Shown: piece after piece, positions 1-7,716 of the stretch | Layout of the letters: the number at the start of each line of letters is the position of its first letter | Position numbering within the stretch: position 1 is the first letter of the stretch | NCBI GenBank assembly: GCA_035720945.1 | Contig: DASTNK010000106.1 | Span: 1 to 34,631 of the forward strand | Direction of reading: 5' to 3' | Origin: SCQX01 sp035720945 | GTDB taxonomy: Bacteria; Pseudomonadota; Gammaproteobacteria; Burkholderiales; Burkholderiaceae_B | Length of the DNA: 34,631 nucleotides | Notes under the pieces: generated by a model | The model's input: the letters and a program-made list of their open reading frames with translations, nothing else | The model's database searches: none | What the model was told of the DNA's origin: nothing | Translations under genes and position numbers: made by a program

Positions 1-510
1 CGCGACGTGGCGGTGGAGTTCTTCACCATGAGCAAGAGCTACAACATGGCCGGATGGCGTGTCGGGTTCATGGTGGGCAATGCGGAACTGGTCAACGCGC
101 TGGCGCGCATCAAGAGCTACCACGATTACGGGACGTTCACGCCCATACAGGTGGCGGCCATCGCAGCGCTCGAAGGGCCGCAAGACTGCGTCGCCAAGGT
201 GGTTGAACAGTACCGCAACCGCCGCGACGTGCTCGCCCGCGGCCTGCGCGACGCGGGTTGGAATGTCGATGTCCCCAAGGCATCCATGTACATCTGGGCG
301 CGCATTCCCGAACCCTACCAGAGCCTAGGCTCGCTTGAGTTTTCCAAGCGGCTTCTGGCGGACGCCAAGGTGGCGGTGTCGCCGGGAATCGGTTTTGGCG
401 ACTACGGTGACGGCTACGTGCGCTTCGCGCTCATCGAAAACGAGCAGCGCACGCGTCAGGCTGTGCGGGGCATTCGCGATATGTTCCGCAAGGATGGATT
501 GATCAAATGA
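1..510 (+). CDS. alaC: AlaC-type PLP aminotransferase, 3' part (5' end outside window)
   Basis: This is the C-terminal 169 residues of a class I/II aminotransferase that uses pyridoxal phosphate, most like AlaC (glutamate-pyruvate transaminase, making alanine). The frame is open from base 1, so the true start lies upstream of the window. The motif SKSYNMAGWRVGF near residues 11-23 carries the PLP-binding lysine (AAG at 34-36) and is typical of AlaC. The C-terminal small domain, with its conserved VRFALIEN-type end, follows. The stop overlaps the hom start in an ATGA (507-510), so the two are probably translationally coupled. An alaC-like gene before hom-thrC is common in betaproteobacteria. 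The exact amino-acid specificity cannot be read from this fragment. Confidence 0.85.
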   Translation, partial: RDVAVEFFTMSKSYNMAGWRVGFMVGNAELVNALARIKSYHDYGTFTPIQVAAIAALEGPQDCVAKVVEQYRNRRDVLARGLRDAGWNVDVPKASMYIWARIPEPYQSLGSLEFSKRLLADAKVAVSPGIGFGDYGDGYVRFALIENEQRTRQAVRGIRDMFRKDGLIK

Positions 511-1811
511 GTGTTGTGAAAGTTGGCCTGTTGGGCTTTGGCGTGGTGGGTGCCGGGACCTGGGAAGTACTTACCCGCAACGCCGAGGAAATCGCCCGCA
601 GGGCGGGGCGCCGCATCGAGGTGGTGGCGGTCTCGGTGCGCAATGTGGACAAGGCACGGCGCGTGGTGGGCGATCACGTCATGGTCACCACGAATGGGTT
701 GGATGTGGTCAGCCACCCCGACATCGACATCGTGGTCGAGCTCGTGGGCGGCGACACGGTCGCCCGCGAATGGGTCATGGAAGCCATCCGACGCGGCAAG
801 CACGTCGTCACGGCCAACAAGGCATTGCTCGCCAAGCACGGCAACGAGATTTTCTCCCAAGCCAGGGCGCAGTCCGTCATGGTGGCGTTCGAGGCGGCGG
901 TGGCAGGTGGCATCCCCATCGTGAAGGCCATCCGGGAAGGCTTGACCGCCAACCGCATCCAGTGGGTGGCGGGCATCATCAACGGAACGACCAACTTCAT
1001 CCTGACGGAAATGCGCGCGCGCGGATTGTCGTTCGGCGAAGCCCTGGCCGAGGCGCAGCGTCTGGGCTATGCCGAGGCCGATCCCACTTTCGATATCGAA
1101 GGCGTGGATGCCGCACACAAACTGTCCTTGTTGGCATCACTGGCTTTCGGCATTCCAGTCCAGTTCGACAAGGTGTATGTCGAAGGCATCTCGAAGCTGG
1201 CCCAGGAAGACATTGCGCACGCCGAACGCCTGGGCTACCGCATCAAGCTGCTGGGTATCACGCGGCGGCGCCCCGAGGGCATCGAATTGCGGGTTCATCC
1301 CACGCTCATCCCGTCGGGACGCCTGCTCGCCAACGTCGAGGGCGCCATGAATGCCGTGCTCGTGAGCGGGGACATGGTCGGACCCACTCTATACTACGGT
1401 CAGGGCGCCGGGGCGCTGCCCACCGCATCGGCGGTGGTGGCAGATCTGGTCGACGTGGCGCGGCTCGATTCGGCCGACCCGGATCACAGGGTACCCTATC
1501 TGGCGTTCCAGCCCGATGCCCTGGACGACACCCCGGTGCTGCCCATCGCCGAGGTCCTGTCCTCGTACTACCTGAGGTTGCGGGTGGAAGACCGCCCCGG
1601 CGTGCTGGCCGATCTTTCCCGCATTCTGTCCGATGCGGGTATATCCATTGGATCTATGTTCCAGGAGCCGCACGGCGAAACCGATGCGGACATCATCTTC
1701 CTGTCGCACGAAGCGCGTGAGGGTGCGGTCGATGCCGCCATCGAGCGCATCCGTGACCTGCCATTCGTCAAATCCGGCGTTACCCGCTTGCGGGTCGAGC
1801 ATCTGCTATGA
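507..1811 (+). CDS. hom: Homoserine dehydrogenase
   Basis: The predicted product reduces L-aspartate 4-semialdehyde to homoserine, the branch-point step toward threonine and methionine. It has 434 residues, the usual length for the monofunctional enzyme with a regulatory domain. The N-terminal Rossmann fold shows GLLGFGVVGAG (residues 7-17). The catalytic domain carries AGIINGTTNFIL near residues 156-167. A C-terminal ACT domain begins near residue 352 (YYLRLRVEDRPGVLADLSRI) and in this family mediates threonine feedback inhibition. The start ATG overlaps the preceding stop (ATGA, 507-510), and the stop overlaps thrC (ATGA, 1808-1811), so the three genes look like one coupled operon. Confidence 0.97.
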   Translation: MSVVKVGLLGFGVVGAGTWEVLTRNAEEIARRAGRRIEVVAVSVRNVDKARRVVGDHVMVTTNGLDVVSHPDIDIVVELVGGDTVAREWVMEAIRRGKHVVTANKALLAKHGNEIFSQARAQSVMVAFEAAVAGGIPIVKAIREGLTANRIQWVAGIINGTTNFILTEMRARGLSFGEALAEAQRLGYAEADPTFDIEGVDAAHKLSLLASLAFGIPVQFDKVYVEGISKLAQEDIAHAERLGYRIKLLGITRRRPEGIELRVHPTLIPSGRLLANVEGAMNAVLVSGDMVGPTLYYGQGAGALPTASAVVADLVDVARLDSADPDHRVPYLAFQPDALDDTPVLPIAEVLSSYYLRLRVEDRPGVLADLSRILSDAGISIGSMFQEPHGETDADIIFLSHEAREGAVDAAIERIRDLPFVKSGVTRLRVEHLL

Positions 1812-3226
1812 AATATCGTTCCACCCGTGGCGGCATGGCGCCGCAGTCATTTTCCGACATCCTGCTCGAGGGGCTGGCTCCCGACGGCGGACTCGCCGTG
1901 CCGGTATCGCTGCCGCGAGTCGAGCGCGCCACACTAGAGTCGTGGCGCCCGCTCGCATACGCCGACCTGGCCACCGCGGTCCTGGGGCTGTTCATAGACG
2001 ATATTCCGACGGCCGATCTGTCGCGCCTGACCCATGCCGCCTATACTCCACGGCTTTTCGGCAGCACCGAAATCGTGCCGCTCAAACCGCTCGATGGCGG
2101 GTTGATGCTGCTCGGGCTGTCGCAAGGCCCGACCCTGGCCTTCAAGGACATGGCCATGCAGTTTCTGGGCCAGGTTTTCGAGTATGTTCTTGGCAAGCGC
2201 GGCGCGACGCTCAACATCCTGGGGGCGACATCGGGCGACACCGGTTCGGCCGCCGAATACGCCTTGCGCGGCAAGCATGGGGTGTCGGTGTTCATGCTGT
2301 CCCCCCACGGCCGCATGAGTGATTTTCAGCGTGCGCAGATGTATTCGCTGCAGGATGCGAACATCCACAACATCGCCATCGAGGGTGTGTTCGACGAATG
2401 CCAGGATATCGTCAAGGCTTTGGCCGGTGATCTGGCCTTCAAATCACGCCACCACCTGGGTGCTGTCAACTCCATTAACTGGGCCCGCATCGCGGCGCAG
2501 GTGGTGTACTACTTCTGGGGGTGGCTGCGCGCCACCGATGCGCTTGACGCCACGGGAAAGCGCGAAGTGTCGTTCGCGGTGCCGTCCGGCAATTTTGGCA
2601 ATATCCTGGCGGGGCATTTCGCGCGCGCCATGGGTCTGCCGGTGCGCCGTCTGGTGCTGGCCACCAATGAAAACAACGTGCTGGAAGAGTTCTTTCGCAC
2701 TGGCGTCTATCACCCCCGGCCGGCGGCCCAGACCTACGCCACGTCCAGCCCATCCATGGATATTTCGCGCGCCTCCAACTTCGAGCGTTTCGTGTTCGAT
2801 CTGGTGGGCCACGATGCGCAACGCGTGTCCGACCTGTGGCGGCGGTTGGGGGAGACCGGTGCATTCGACCTGAGCGACCTGCGCCCGGAATTCGAGTCTC
2901 GCTACGGTTTCGTCAGCGGGGTCAGCACGCATGCCGACCGTCTGTCCACGATACGCACGGTGAACGAACGCACAAACGTGCTGGTCGACCCCCACACGGC
3001 CGACGGCATCAAGGTGGCGCGTGAGCACGTGGAGGAAGGCGTGCCCATGCTGGTGCTCGAAACCGCGCTTCCCGCCAAGTTCGATGCCACGATTCGCGAA
3101 GCCGTGGGGCATCCGGCGCCGGTGCCCGACCACCTTCAGGGTCTGGCCCGCCTCCCGCAGCGCGTGCGGGTCATGCCGTGTGACGCGGGCCTGGTGCGTG
3201 AGTACATCGCGCGCCACGCCATCTGA
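1808..3226 (+). CDS. thrC: Threonine synthase
   Basis: Threonine synthase converts O-phosphohomoserine to threonine and phosphate using PLP. The 472-residue product is the longer, gamma-proteobacterial/yeast-type form. LAFKDMAM places the PLP lysine at about residue 113, and SGDTGSAAEYAL (near 140) is the phosphate-binding loop region. VPSGNFGNILAG and the late HTADGIKVA segment are also family-typical. The gene starts in the ATGA shared with hom and ends 27 bp before the convergently transcribed Lrp-type regulator. I see no hairpin with a T-run in that short gap. Confidence 0.97.
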   Translation: MKYRSTRGGMAPQSFSDILLEGLAPDGGLAVPVSLPRVERATLESWRPLAYADLATAVLGLFIDDIPTADLSRLTHAAYTPRLFGSTEIVPLKPLDGGLMLLGLSQGPTLAFKDMAMQFLGQVFEYVLGKRGATLNILGATSGDTGSAAEYALRGKHGVSVFMLSPHGRMSDFQRAQMYSLQDANIHNIAIEGVFDECQDIVKALAGDLAFKSRHHLGAVNSINWARIAAQVVYYFWGWLRATDALDATGKREVSFAVPSGNFGNILAGHFARAMGLPVRRLVLATNENNVLEEFFRTGVYHPRPAAQTYATSSPSMDISRASNFERFVFDLVGHDAQRVSDLWRRLGETGAFDLSDLRPEFESRYGFVSGVSTHADRLSTIRTVNERTNVLVDPHTADGIKVAREHVEEGVPMLVLETALPAKFDATIREAVGHPAPVPDHLQGLARLPQRVRVMPCDAGLVREYIARHAI

Positions 3227-3253
3227 GACTACTCGAGTGTGGTGTTGACGCTA

Positions 3254-3679
3254 TCAGGAAGCGCGGTAGGTCTTCAGATGGAAGCTGGTTTCGGTGTTGC
3301 TGATGCCGCGAATCAGGCGGATGCGCTCCAGCACCTGTGACAAGTCGGCAAGATTGGTGGCACGCAATTCCGCCAGAAGATCCCATCGCCCGTTGGTGTC
3401 GTGCAGCGCCGCCACACCGGGCTCGCCCAACAGGCTGGCAATGACGATACGGGTTTCGTTTCCTTCGATGGCGATGCTCATCCATGCGCGGATTTCGTTG
3501 GGCTGGGCGTCCGGCCGCAGCCTGACGGTATAGCCAACGATGACGCCGTCGTTCTCCAGGCGTGCAATGCGGTTGCTGATGGTGCCGCGTGAAACGTCCA
3601 ACTTCTTGGCCAGCGTTGCCACAGTCAGCCGGGCATTCTTTCGCAACAGAGAGATCAAAGCGTGGTCAAGCGCATCCAT
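3254..3679 (-). CDS. Lrp/AsnC-family transcriptional regulator
   Basis: This is a 141-residue regulator of the Lrp/AsnC (feast/famine) family. Residues 1-60 form the AsnC-type winged helix-turn-helix (MDALDHALISLLRKNARL, then LDVSRGTISNRIARLENDGVI). Residues 65-141 form the RAM domain that binds an amino-acid effector and drives oligomerisation. It is divergent from ornithine cyclodeaminase and arginase, so it most likely controls those genes in response to arginine or ornithine. That role is inferred from position. A perfect 9-bp inverted repeat lies just upstream of its start codon, over the predicted transcription start, which suggests autoregulation. No clear Shine-Dalgarno is visible before the ATG at 3677-3679. 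Confidence 0.93.
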   Translation of the reverse strand: MDALDHALISLLRKNARLTVATLAKKLDVSRGTISNRIARLENDGVIVGYTVRLRPDAQPNEIRAWMSIAIEGNETRIVIASLLGEPGVAALHDTNGRWDLLAELRATNLADLSQVLERIRLIRGISNTETSFHLKTYRAS

Positions 3680-3686
3680 GATGTCG

Positions 3687-3710
3687 TTATGGCAAATTGT
3701 ATTGCCATAA
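3687..3710. promoter_or_regulatory. Perfect inverted repeat, probable operator of the Lrp/AsnC regulator
   Basis: TTATGGCAA at 3687-3695 and its exact complement TTGCCATAA at 3702-3710 are separated by 6 bp. This two-fold symmetric, AT-rich layout is common for Lrp/AsnC dimer sites. A third, imperfect half-site, TTGCAATAC at 3733-3741, matches TTGCCATAA at 7 of 9 bases. It lies 31 bp downstream in the same orientation, about three helical turns away, as expected for a regulator that wraps DNA. The repeat abuts the -10 box of the regulator's own promoter and lies only 7 bp from its start codon. Assignment of the site to this regulator is inference. Confidence 0.65.
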
Positions 3711-3738
3711 TGATAGATTTCTGCTGAAAAGCTTGCAA
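3710..3738 (-). promoter_or_regulatory. Predicted sigma-70 promoter of the Lrp/AsnC gene
   Basis: Read on the minus strand, TTGCAA (complement of 3733-3738) and TATCAT (complement of 3710-3715) are separated by exactly 17 bp. Transcription would start near 3703, inside the inverted repeat, giving a leader of roughly 24 nt. TTGCAA is itself a palindrome, so it could also act as a -35 box for the rightward ornithine cyclodeaminase promoter. The best rightward -10 candidate, TATCTC at 3755-3760, is poor, which may mean that promoter needs activation. Confidence 0.5.
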
Positions 3739-3863
3739 TACTGACGATTCACTTTATCTCCTCCCAATGCCACACTGAACTTCATGGAAGCGTCGGGAAC
3801 ATCGGGCCTTGGCCCGCATCGATGCATCGGCGCGACGGTTTCGAAGATCAAGGAGATACGATC

Positions 3864-4982
3864 ATGACCACCCGGACCAAGGCAGTGAACGATGCCCGCG
3901 CGGCGACCCTGTATCTGGACGTGGCGGACATCGCCACCATATTTCGCAGCGAAGGCGCCGCAGCGGTGTTTTCCCGGTTGGGGGACTACATCCGCAATGA
4001 CTACCTGCGTTGGGACGATTTCGACAAGTCGCCCCGGGTCGCCAAGTACTCCCGTCTTGGGGTCATTGAATTGATGCCGATCGCCGACGACACCACCTAT
4101 AGTTTCAAATGCGTGAACGGGCATCCGCGGAATATCGAGCGCGGGTTGCCGACAGTCATGGGGTTTGGCGCCCTGGCCGATGTCGACACCGGCGCCGTCA
4201 GGCTGATCAGTGAGCTGACCTTGACGACGGCTTTGCGCACCGCCGCGACCTCGGCCTTGTTCGCCAGCGTGCTGGCGCGCCCCGATAGCCGCAGCATGGC
4301 ACTGATCGGCAATGGCGCGCAGTCCGATTTCCAGGCCCTGGCATTCCATCATCTTCTGGGCATCGAGGAAATCAGGTTGTTCGACATCGATGACGCCGCC
4401 ACCGACAAACTGCTGCGCAACCTTCATTCGACCGACATCAGGTTCAAGGTCTGCGACAGTGTTGCCCAGGCTGTGCAGGGGGCCGACATCGTGACGACGG
4501 CCACGGCCGAGGACGCGCACGCCCAGGTGCTTCGCGCCGGCATGATCGAGCCCGGCATGCATCTCAACGCCGTGGGGGGCGACTGCCCCGGCAAGACGGA
4601 ACTGGATCCGGAAATATTGCACATGGGGCCGGTTTTCGTGGAGTACGAGCCGCAGACCCGGGTCGAAGGGGAGTCGCAGAACATGCCCGGGGATTTTGTC
4701 GTGACCCCGTTCTGGAAGGTGCTGCGGGGGTTGGAGCCGGGACGGACCAGTCCGGGGCAGATCACGATCTTCGATTCGGTGGGCTTCGCGCTTGAAGATT
4801 ATTCCGCCTTGCGGTATGTGCGCGACATGGCATGTAAACTCGGGTTGGGCCACACGCTGGCGCTGGTGCCGCGGCTCGATGACCCGAAGAACGTCTTCAG
4901 TCTGACCGAGGCCCGGAACGTCCGCGAGTTCTGCGGACAAGGAGTGACACAGCCATGCGAGAAGGAAGCAATGTTGCCGTGA
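3864..4982 (+). CDS. ocd: Ornithine cyclodeaminase
   Basis: The product (372 residues) belongs to the ornithine cyclodeaminase/mu-crystallin family, which converts L-ornithine to L-proline and ammonia using bound NAD. The central Rossmann segment reads MALIGNGAQSDFQALA. The downstream NAVGGDCPGKTELD is the hallmark of true ornithine cyclodeaminases and carries the catalytic aspartate, and VEYEPQTRVEGE is also typical. I chose ATG 3864 because AGGAGA lies just upstream (3851-3856). An in-frame ATG at 3822 would add 14 unconvincing residues. The gene overlaps arginase by 28 bp, so the pair would convert arginine to ornithine and then proline. It is divergent from an Lrp-type regulator. Confidence 0.93.
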   Translation: MTTRTKAVNDARAATLYLDVADIATIFRSEGAAAVFSRLGDYIRNDYLRWDDFDKSPRVAKYSRLGVIELMPIADDTTYSFKCVNGHPRNIERGLPTVMGFGALADVDTGAVRLISELTLTTALRTAATSALFASVLARPDSRSMALIGNGAQSDFQALAFHHLLGIEEIRLFDIDDAATDKLLRNLHSTDIRFKVCDSVAQAVQGADIVTTATAEDAHAQVLRAGMIEPGMHLNAVGGDCPGKTELDPEILHMGPVFVEYEPQTRVEGESQNMPGDFVVTPFWKVLRGLEPGRTSPGQITIFDSVGFALEDYSALRYVRDMACKLGLGHTLALVPRLDDPKNVFSLTEARNVREFCGQGVTQPCEKEAMLP

Positions 4983-5875
4983 GCCTGATTGGTGCCCCCA
5001 CGGATATCGGAGCGGGCTGCCGGGGTGCCAGCATGGGCCCCGAAGCGTTGCGTGTGGCGGGTATCACCGAGGCGCTGGCCCGCTTGTCGATACCGGTGCG
5101 CGATTGCGGCAACTTGTCCGGCCCCTTGAATCCGGACGCGCCGATGCGTGAAGGGTATCGCCATTTCAATGAAGTGGTGCGGTGGAACCGCTTGGTGCAT
5201 GACGCCGTCCACGCCGAACTGGCCGACGGACGCCTGCCCCTGATGTTGGGGGGTGATCATTGTCTGGGTGTGGGGTCCGTCAGCGCGGTGGCGCGTTATT
5301 GCCGCGAGCAGGGGCGGGTGCTCAAGGTGTTGTGGCTGGATGCGCATGCCGACTTCAACACCGCCACCATCACGCCCAGCGGGAACATGCACGGCATGCC
5401 CGCCGCCTGCCTGTGCGGATATGGCCCCTCTGAACTGACGCGCCTGGGGGGCGAGCCTCCCATCCTGCCGCCTGAAGCCTTGCGCCAGATCGGGCTACGC
5501 AGCGTGGACGCACAAGAGAAGCGGCTTATCCGCGACGTTGGCATCGAGGTCTACGACATGCGCGCCATCGATGAACAGGGCATGCGGCAGATCATGCGCG
5601 CGGCGCTACGCGACGTCGACGGCGACGTGCATCTGCATGTCAGTTTCGATGTCGATTTTCTCGACCCGGAGATCGCGCCGGGGGTCGGGACGACGGTGCG
5701 GGGCGGCCCGGGTTATCGTGAGGCGCAGCTTTGCATGGAGATGATCGCCGATACGGGCCGCATGGGTTCCCTGGACATCGTCGAACTCAATCCCGCGCTC
5801 GATGTGCGCAACGAAACCGCTGAACTGGCGGTCGATCTGGTGGGCAGCCTGTTCGGCAAGCGCACGCTCGCGTAG
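4955..5875 (+). CDS. rocF: Arginase
   Basis: Arginase hydrolyses L-arginine to ornithine and urea with a binuclear manganese centre. The 306-residue protein shows the ureohydrolase metal ligands: GGDHC with H102, DAHAD with D129, H131 and D133, and FDVDFLDP with D232 and D234. The N-terminal ISLIG-type strand appears as VSLIGAPTDIGAGCRGASMGP. The start is ATG 4955 inside the end of ocd, preceded by AAGGAG near 4937-4943, so translation is probably coupled. It supplies the ornithine used by the upstream cyclodeaminase. No urease genes are visible in the window. Its stop is 35 bp from the convergent OsmC-like gene, with no obvious terminator between. Confidence 0.95.
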   Translation: MREGSNVAVSLIGAPTDIGAGCRGASMGPEALRVAGITEALARLSIPVRDCGNLSGPLNPDAPMREGYRHFNEVVRWNRLVHDAVHAELADGRLPLMLGGDHCLGVGSVSAVARYCREQGRVLKVLWLDAHADFNTATITPSGNMHGMPAACLCGYGPSELTRLGGEPPILPPEALRQIGLRSVDAQEKRLIRDVGIEVYDMRAIDEQGMRQIMRAALRDVDGDVHLHVSFDVDFLDPEIAPGVGTTVRGGPGYREAQLCMEMIADTGRMGSLDIVELNPALDVRNETAELAVDLVGSLFGKRTLA

Positions 5876-5910
5876 TGGGGGGAAATCAGGTTCTTGAAGG
5901 CGTGCCGGCC

Positions 5911-6381
5911 TTACTCGGAGTGAACCGGCTCGCAGATCACGTCGGTCTTCACCGAGCTCGCGATGAAGCACTCTTCGTGCGCTTGTTCGTGCATTTCGTT
6001 GATTTGATTGTGAGTGGGCTGCTTGTCCCCCGAGAAAATCACCTCCGGCCTCAACGTGACCCGTATCATGGCCCAGTCCCCGTCGCGGTTCTCGCCCATG
6101 ACGCCCACGGCCTTGTCCACGTATCGGTCCACGCGAAACCCCTGCTTGGCGGCCATGGCCAGAAACCACAGCATGTGGCAGCTTGACAAGGCAGAAACGA
6201 AAAGTTCCTCGGGGTCGACCGCAGTGGAATCCGATAGCGGCACTGGAACCATGTGCGGCGAGGCCGACGCCGTGATCTGCGCGCCGCCATCGAAGCGCAG
6301 GATGTGCCTGCGGCTGTATTTCTTGTCGAGGAAATCCTCGTCATTTCGGACCCAGATGATCTCGGCGGCATATTCAGCCAT
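5911..6381 (-). CDS. OsmC-family protein
   Basis: This 156-residue protein belongs to the OsmC/Ohr superfamily of thiol peroxidases, which reduce organic hydroperoxides. Two conserved cysteines are visible, in LSSCHMLWFL and in HEECFIASS, at the spacing expected for the catalytic pair. I chose the ATG at 6379-6381, with AAGGAG just upstream on the minus strand. The frame continues open about 76 codons further, but that extension is low-complexity and arginine- and proline-rich. The sequence is more like the general OsmC/YhfA subgroup than classical Ohr, so substrate and physiological role are uncertain. It lies in the same direction as, and 193 bp downstream of, the HpnD-like gene. Confidence 0.88.
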   Translation of the reverse strand: MAEYAAEIIWVRNDEDFLDKKYSRRHILRFDGGAQITASASPHMVPVPLSDSTAVDPEELFVSALSSCHMLWFLAMAAKQGFRVDRYVDKAVGVMGENRDGDWAMIRVTLRPEVIFSGDKQPTHNQINEMHEQAHEECFIASSVKTDVICEPVHSE

Positions 6382-6574
6382 GGTTGCTCCTTGATGGTTG
6401 GGCATCGATCGCAGAGGCGAGTCGAGGTTGCACGGTTGCGGGCGATCGAGGGCTGGTTCGGGGGAAGGGGGAAGGGCGGCGGCCACGCCCGTTGCGGGTG
6501 GGCGTTTCGATTCAATCATAAAGCCAAAACCCCCAAAGCCAAACCGTCCGCATGGTCGCCGCCGCCGGCGATAT

Positions 6575-7438
6575 TCACCCGCCCAGGCGACGCACCGTGC
6601 CCCGTCCACCGCCGACCCAGCCTTTCCAGGCGAGCCAGAACTTGCGGATGGGGGTCAATGCGACACGCTGATCCAACACATGCCATTGATCGCGCTCGAG
6701 CTCGCCGAGCAACGTGTGGTGGATTGACGCCAGCATCAGGCCGGGGCGCTGAGCTCGGCGATCCGCCTCGGGCAGGGCCCGCACCGCGTCGCGGTAGCAG
6801 TCGCGGGCGCGTTGTGTTTCGAAGCGCATGAGCGCCACGAATGCGTCCGTGTGTCGGCGGTTCATGATGTCCGCGGCGGCGACCCCGAAGCGGTCCATGT
6901 CGTCGGTGGGCAGATAGATGCGCCCTCGCCGCGCGTCATCGCCCACGTCGCGGATGATGTTGGTGAGTTGTAAGGCCAGGCCCAGTTTTTCCGCGTACAT
7001 CAAGGTAGCGGGGTCCGTATAGCCGAAAATACCCGCGGACATCTCGCCCACGACGCCGGCGGCGTGCCAGCAGTACTCGCGCAGGCTTGGCCAGTCGGGG
7101 TAGCCAGGCTGGTCCAGATTCATCTCCTCGCCATCGATGACCGCATGCAGGCGCTCTGCCGTGATGCCATATGGTTGGACGTGCGACGCGAGCGCGGTCA
7201 TGACGGGATGTTCGGTGCTTCCAGTGAAAAGCCGGTCCACCTGGGTGCGCCACCAGGCCAGCTTGATGCGCGCCACCGAACTCTCGGTGGTTTCATCGAC
7301 GGCATCCTTGACCTCCCGGCAAAAGGCATGCAGAGCCGTGATCGCGCGTCGGCGGTCGGGCGGCAGGAACAGAAACGCGTAATAAAAGCTCGAGCCGCTG
7401 CGCGCGGCCTTGTCTTGGCAATATTCGTCGGGGCTCAT
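6575..7438 (-). CDS. hpnD: HpnD-type squalene/phytoene synthase family enzyme
   Basis: The 287-residue product is a head-to-head prenyl synthase of the squalene/phytoene synthase family, closest in features to HpnD, which makes presqualene diphosphate from two farnesyl diphosphates. SGSSFYYAFLFLP near residues 14-26 and the first acidic motif DAVDE (near 46-50) precede the second acidic motif in QLTNIIRDVGDDARRGRIYLP, where the aspartates bind Mg-diphosphate. In hopanoid producers hpnD sits with hpnC, hpnE and shc. None of these is visible here, so the gene is an orphan within the window. A role in hopanoid, squalene or carotenoid-like lipid synthesis is inferred from family only. The ATG at 7436-7438 lacks a clear Shine-Dalgarno. 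Confidence 0.88.
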   Translation of the reverse strand: MSPDEYCQDKAARSGSSFYYAFLFLPPDRRRAITALHAFCREVKDAVDETTESSVARIKLAWWRTQVDRLFTGSTEHPVMTALASHVQPYGITAERLHAVIDGEEMNLDQPGYPDWPSLREYCWHAAGVVGEMSAGIFGYTDPATLMYAEKLGLALQLTNIIRDVGDDARRGRIYLPTDDMDRFGVAAADIMNRRHTDAFVALMRFETQRARDCYRDAVRALPEADRRAQRPGLMLASIHHTLLGELERDQWHVLDQRVALTPIRKFWLAWKGWVGGGRGTVRRLGG

Positions 7439-7716
7439 GGTTGTTTTCGGTATGCGGGCGGTGACGCGTGCGCCAGTGTAGCGGTTGGCCGGCGCAGGGG
7501 CGCATCAGTGTCCCGCCATGCCCGCGTCGTCAAAGTCCGTGCCGTCAAAGAGGGCGCCGGGGAGGTTTCGTGGCGAACAGCGACCGCGTATCGAGGTCGT
7601 GGGGAAATCCGACCATTTTACTGAAGAGCGGTCGCGGAGTCCGGCATCGCCCCGGTCGGCGTTGCCCGAGCGTCGCGTGGCGAACTGGATTAGACTTTGG
7701 CTCTCTGGAGAAAAGC
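7439..7716. other. Intergenic region between divergent hpnD-like gene and alr
   Basis: These 278 bp separate two divergent genes and should hold both promoters. I could not identify a convincing pair. TAGACT at 7691-7696 is a possible -10 for alr, but there is no good -35 at normal distance. TAAAAT on the minus strand near 7613-7618 is a possible -10 for the hpnD-like gene, but would leave a leader of about 170 nt. No RNA gene or repeat was recognised. Confidence 0.4.

Noticed and set aside
770..1720. Open frame inside hom in another plus-strand frame
   Set aside because: It is rich in Arg, Gly and His, as expected of an out-of-frame reading. hom has intact motifs throughout.
3233..3240. ACTCGAGT palindrome between thrC and the Lrp-type gene as a terminator
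   Set aside because: It is an 8-bp loopless palindrome without a T-run, too short to terminate and easily chance.
3687..4940. Open frame (417 codons) antisense to ornithine cyclodeaminase
   Set aside because: It is a mirror of a well-supported gene and would also cover the Lrp operator region. No domain is visible.
6382..6609. N-terminal extension of the OsmC-like gene
   Set aside because: The extension is Arg/Pro/Gly-rich noise. A Shine-Dalgarno sits directly before the internal ATG at 6379-6381.
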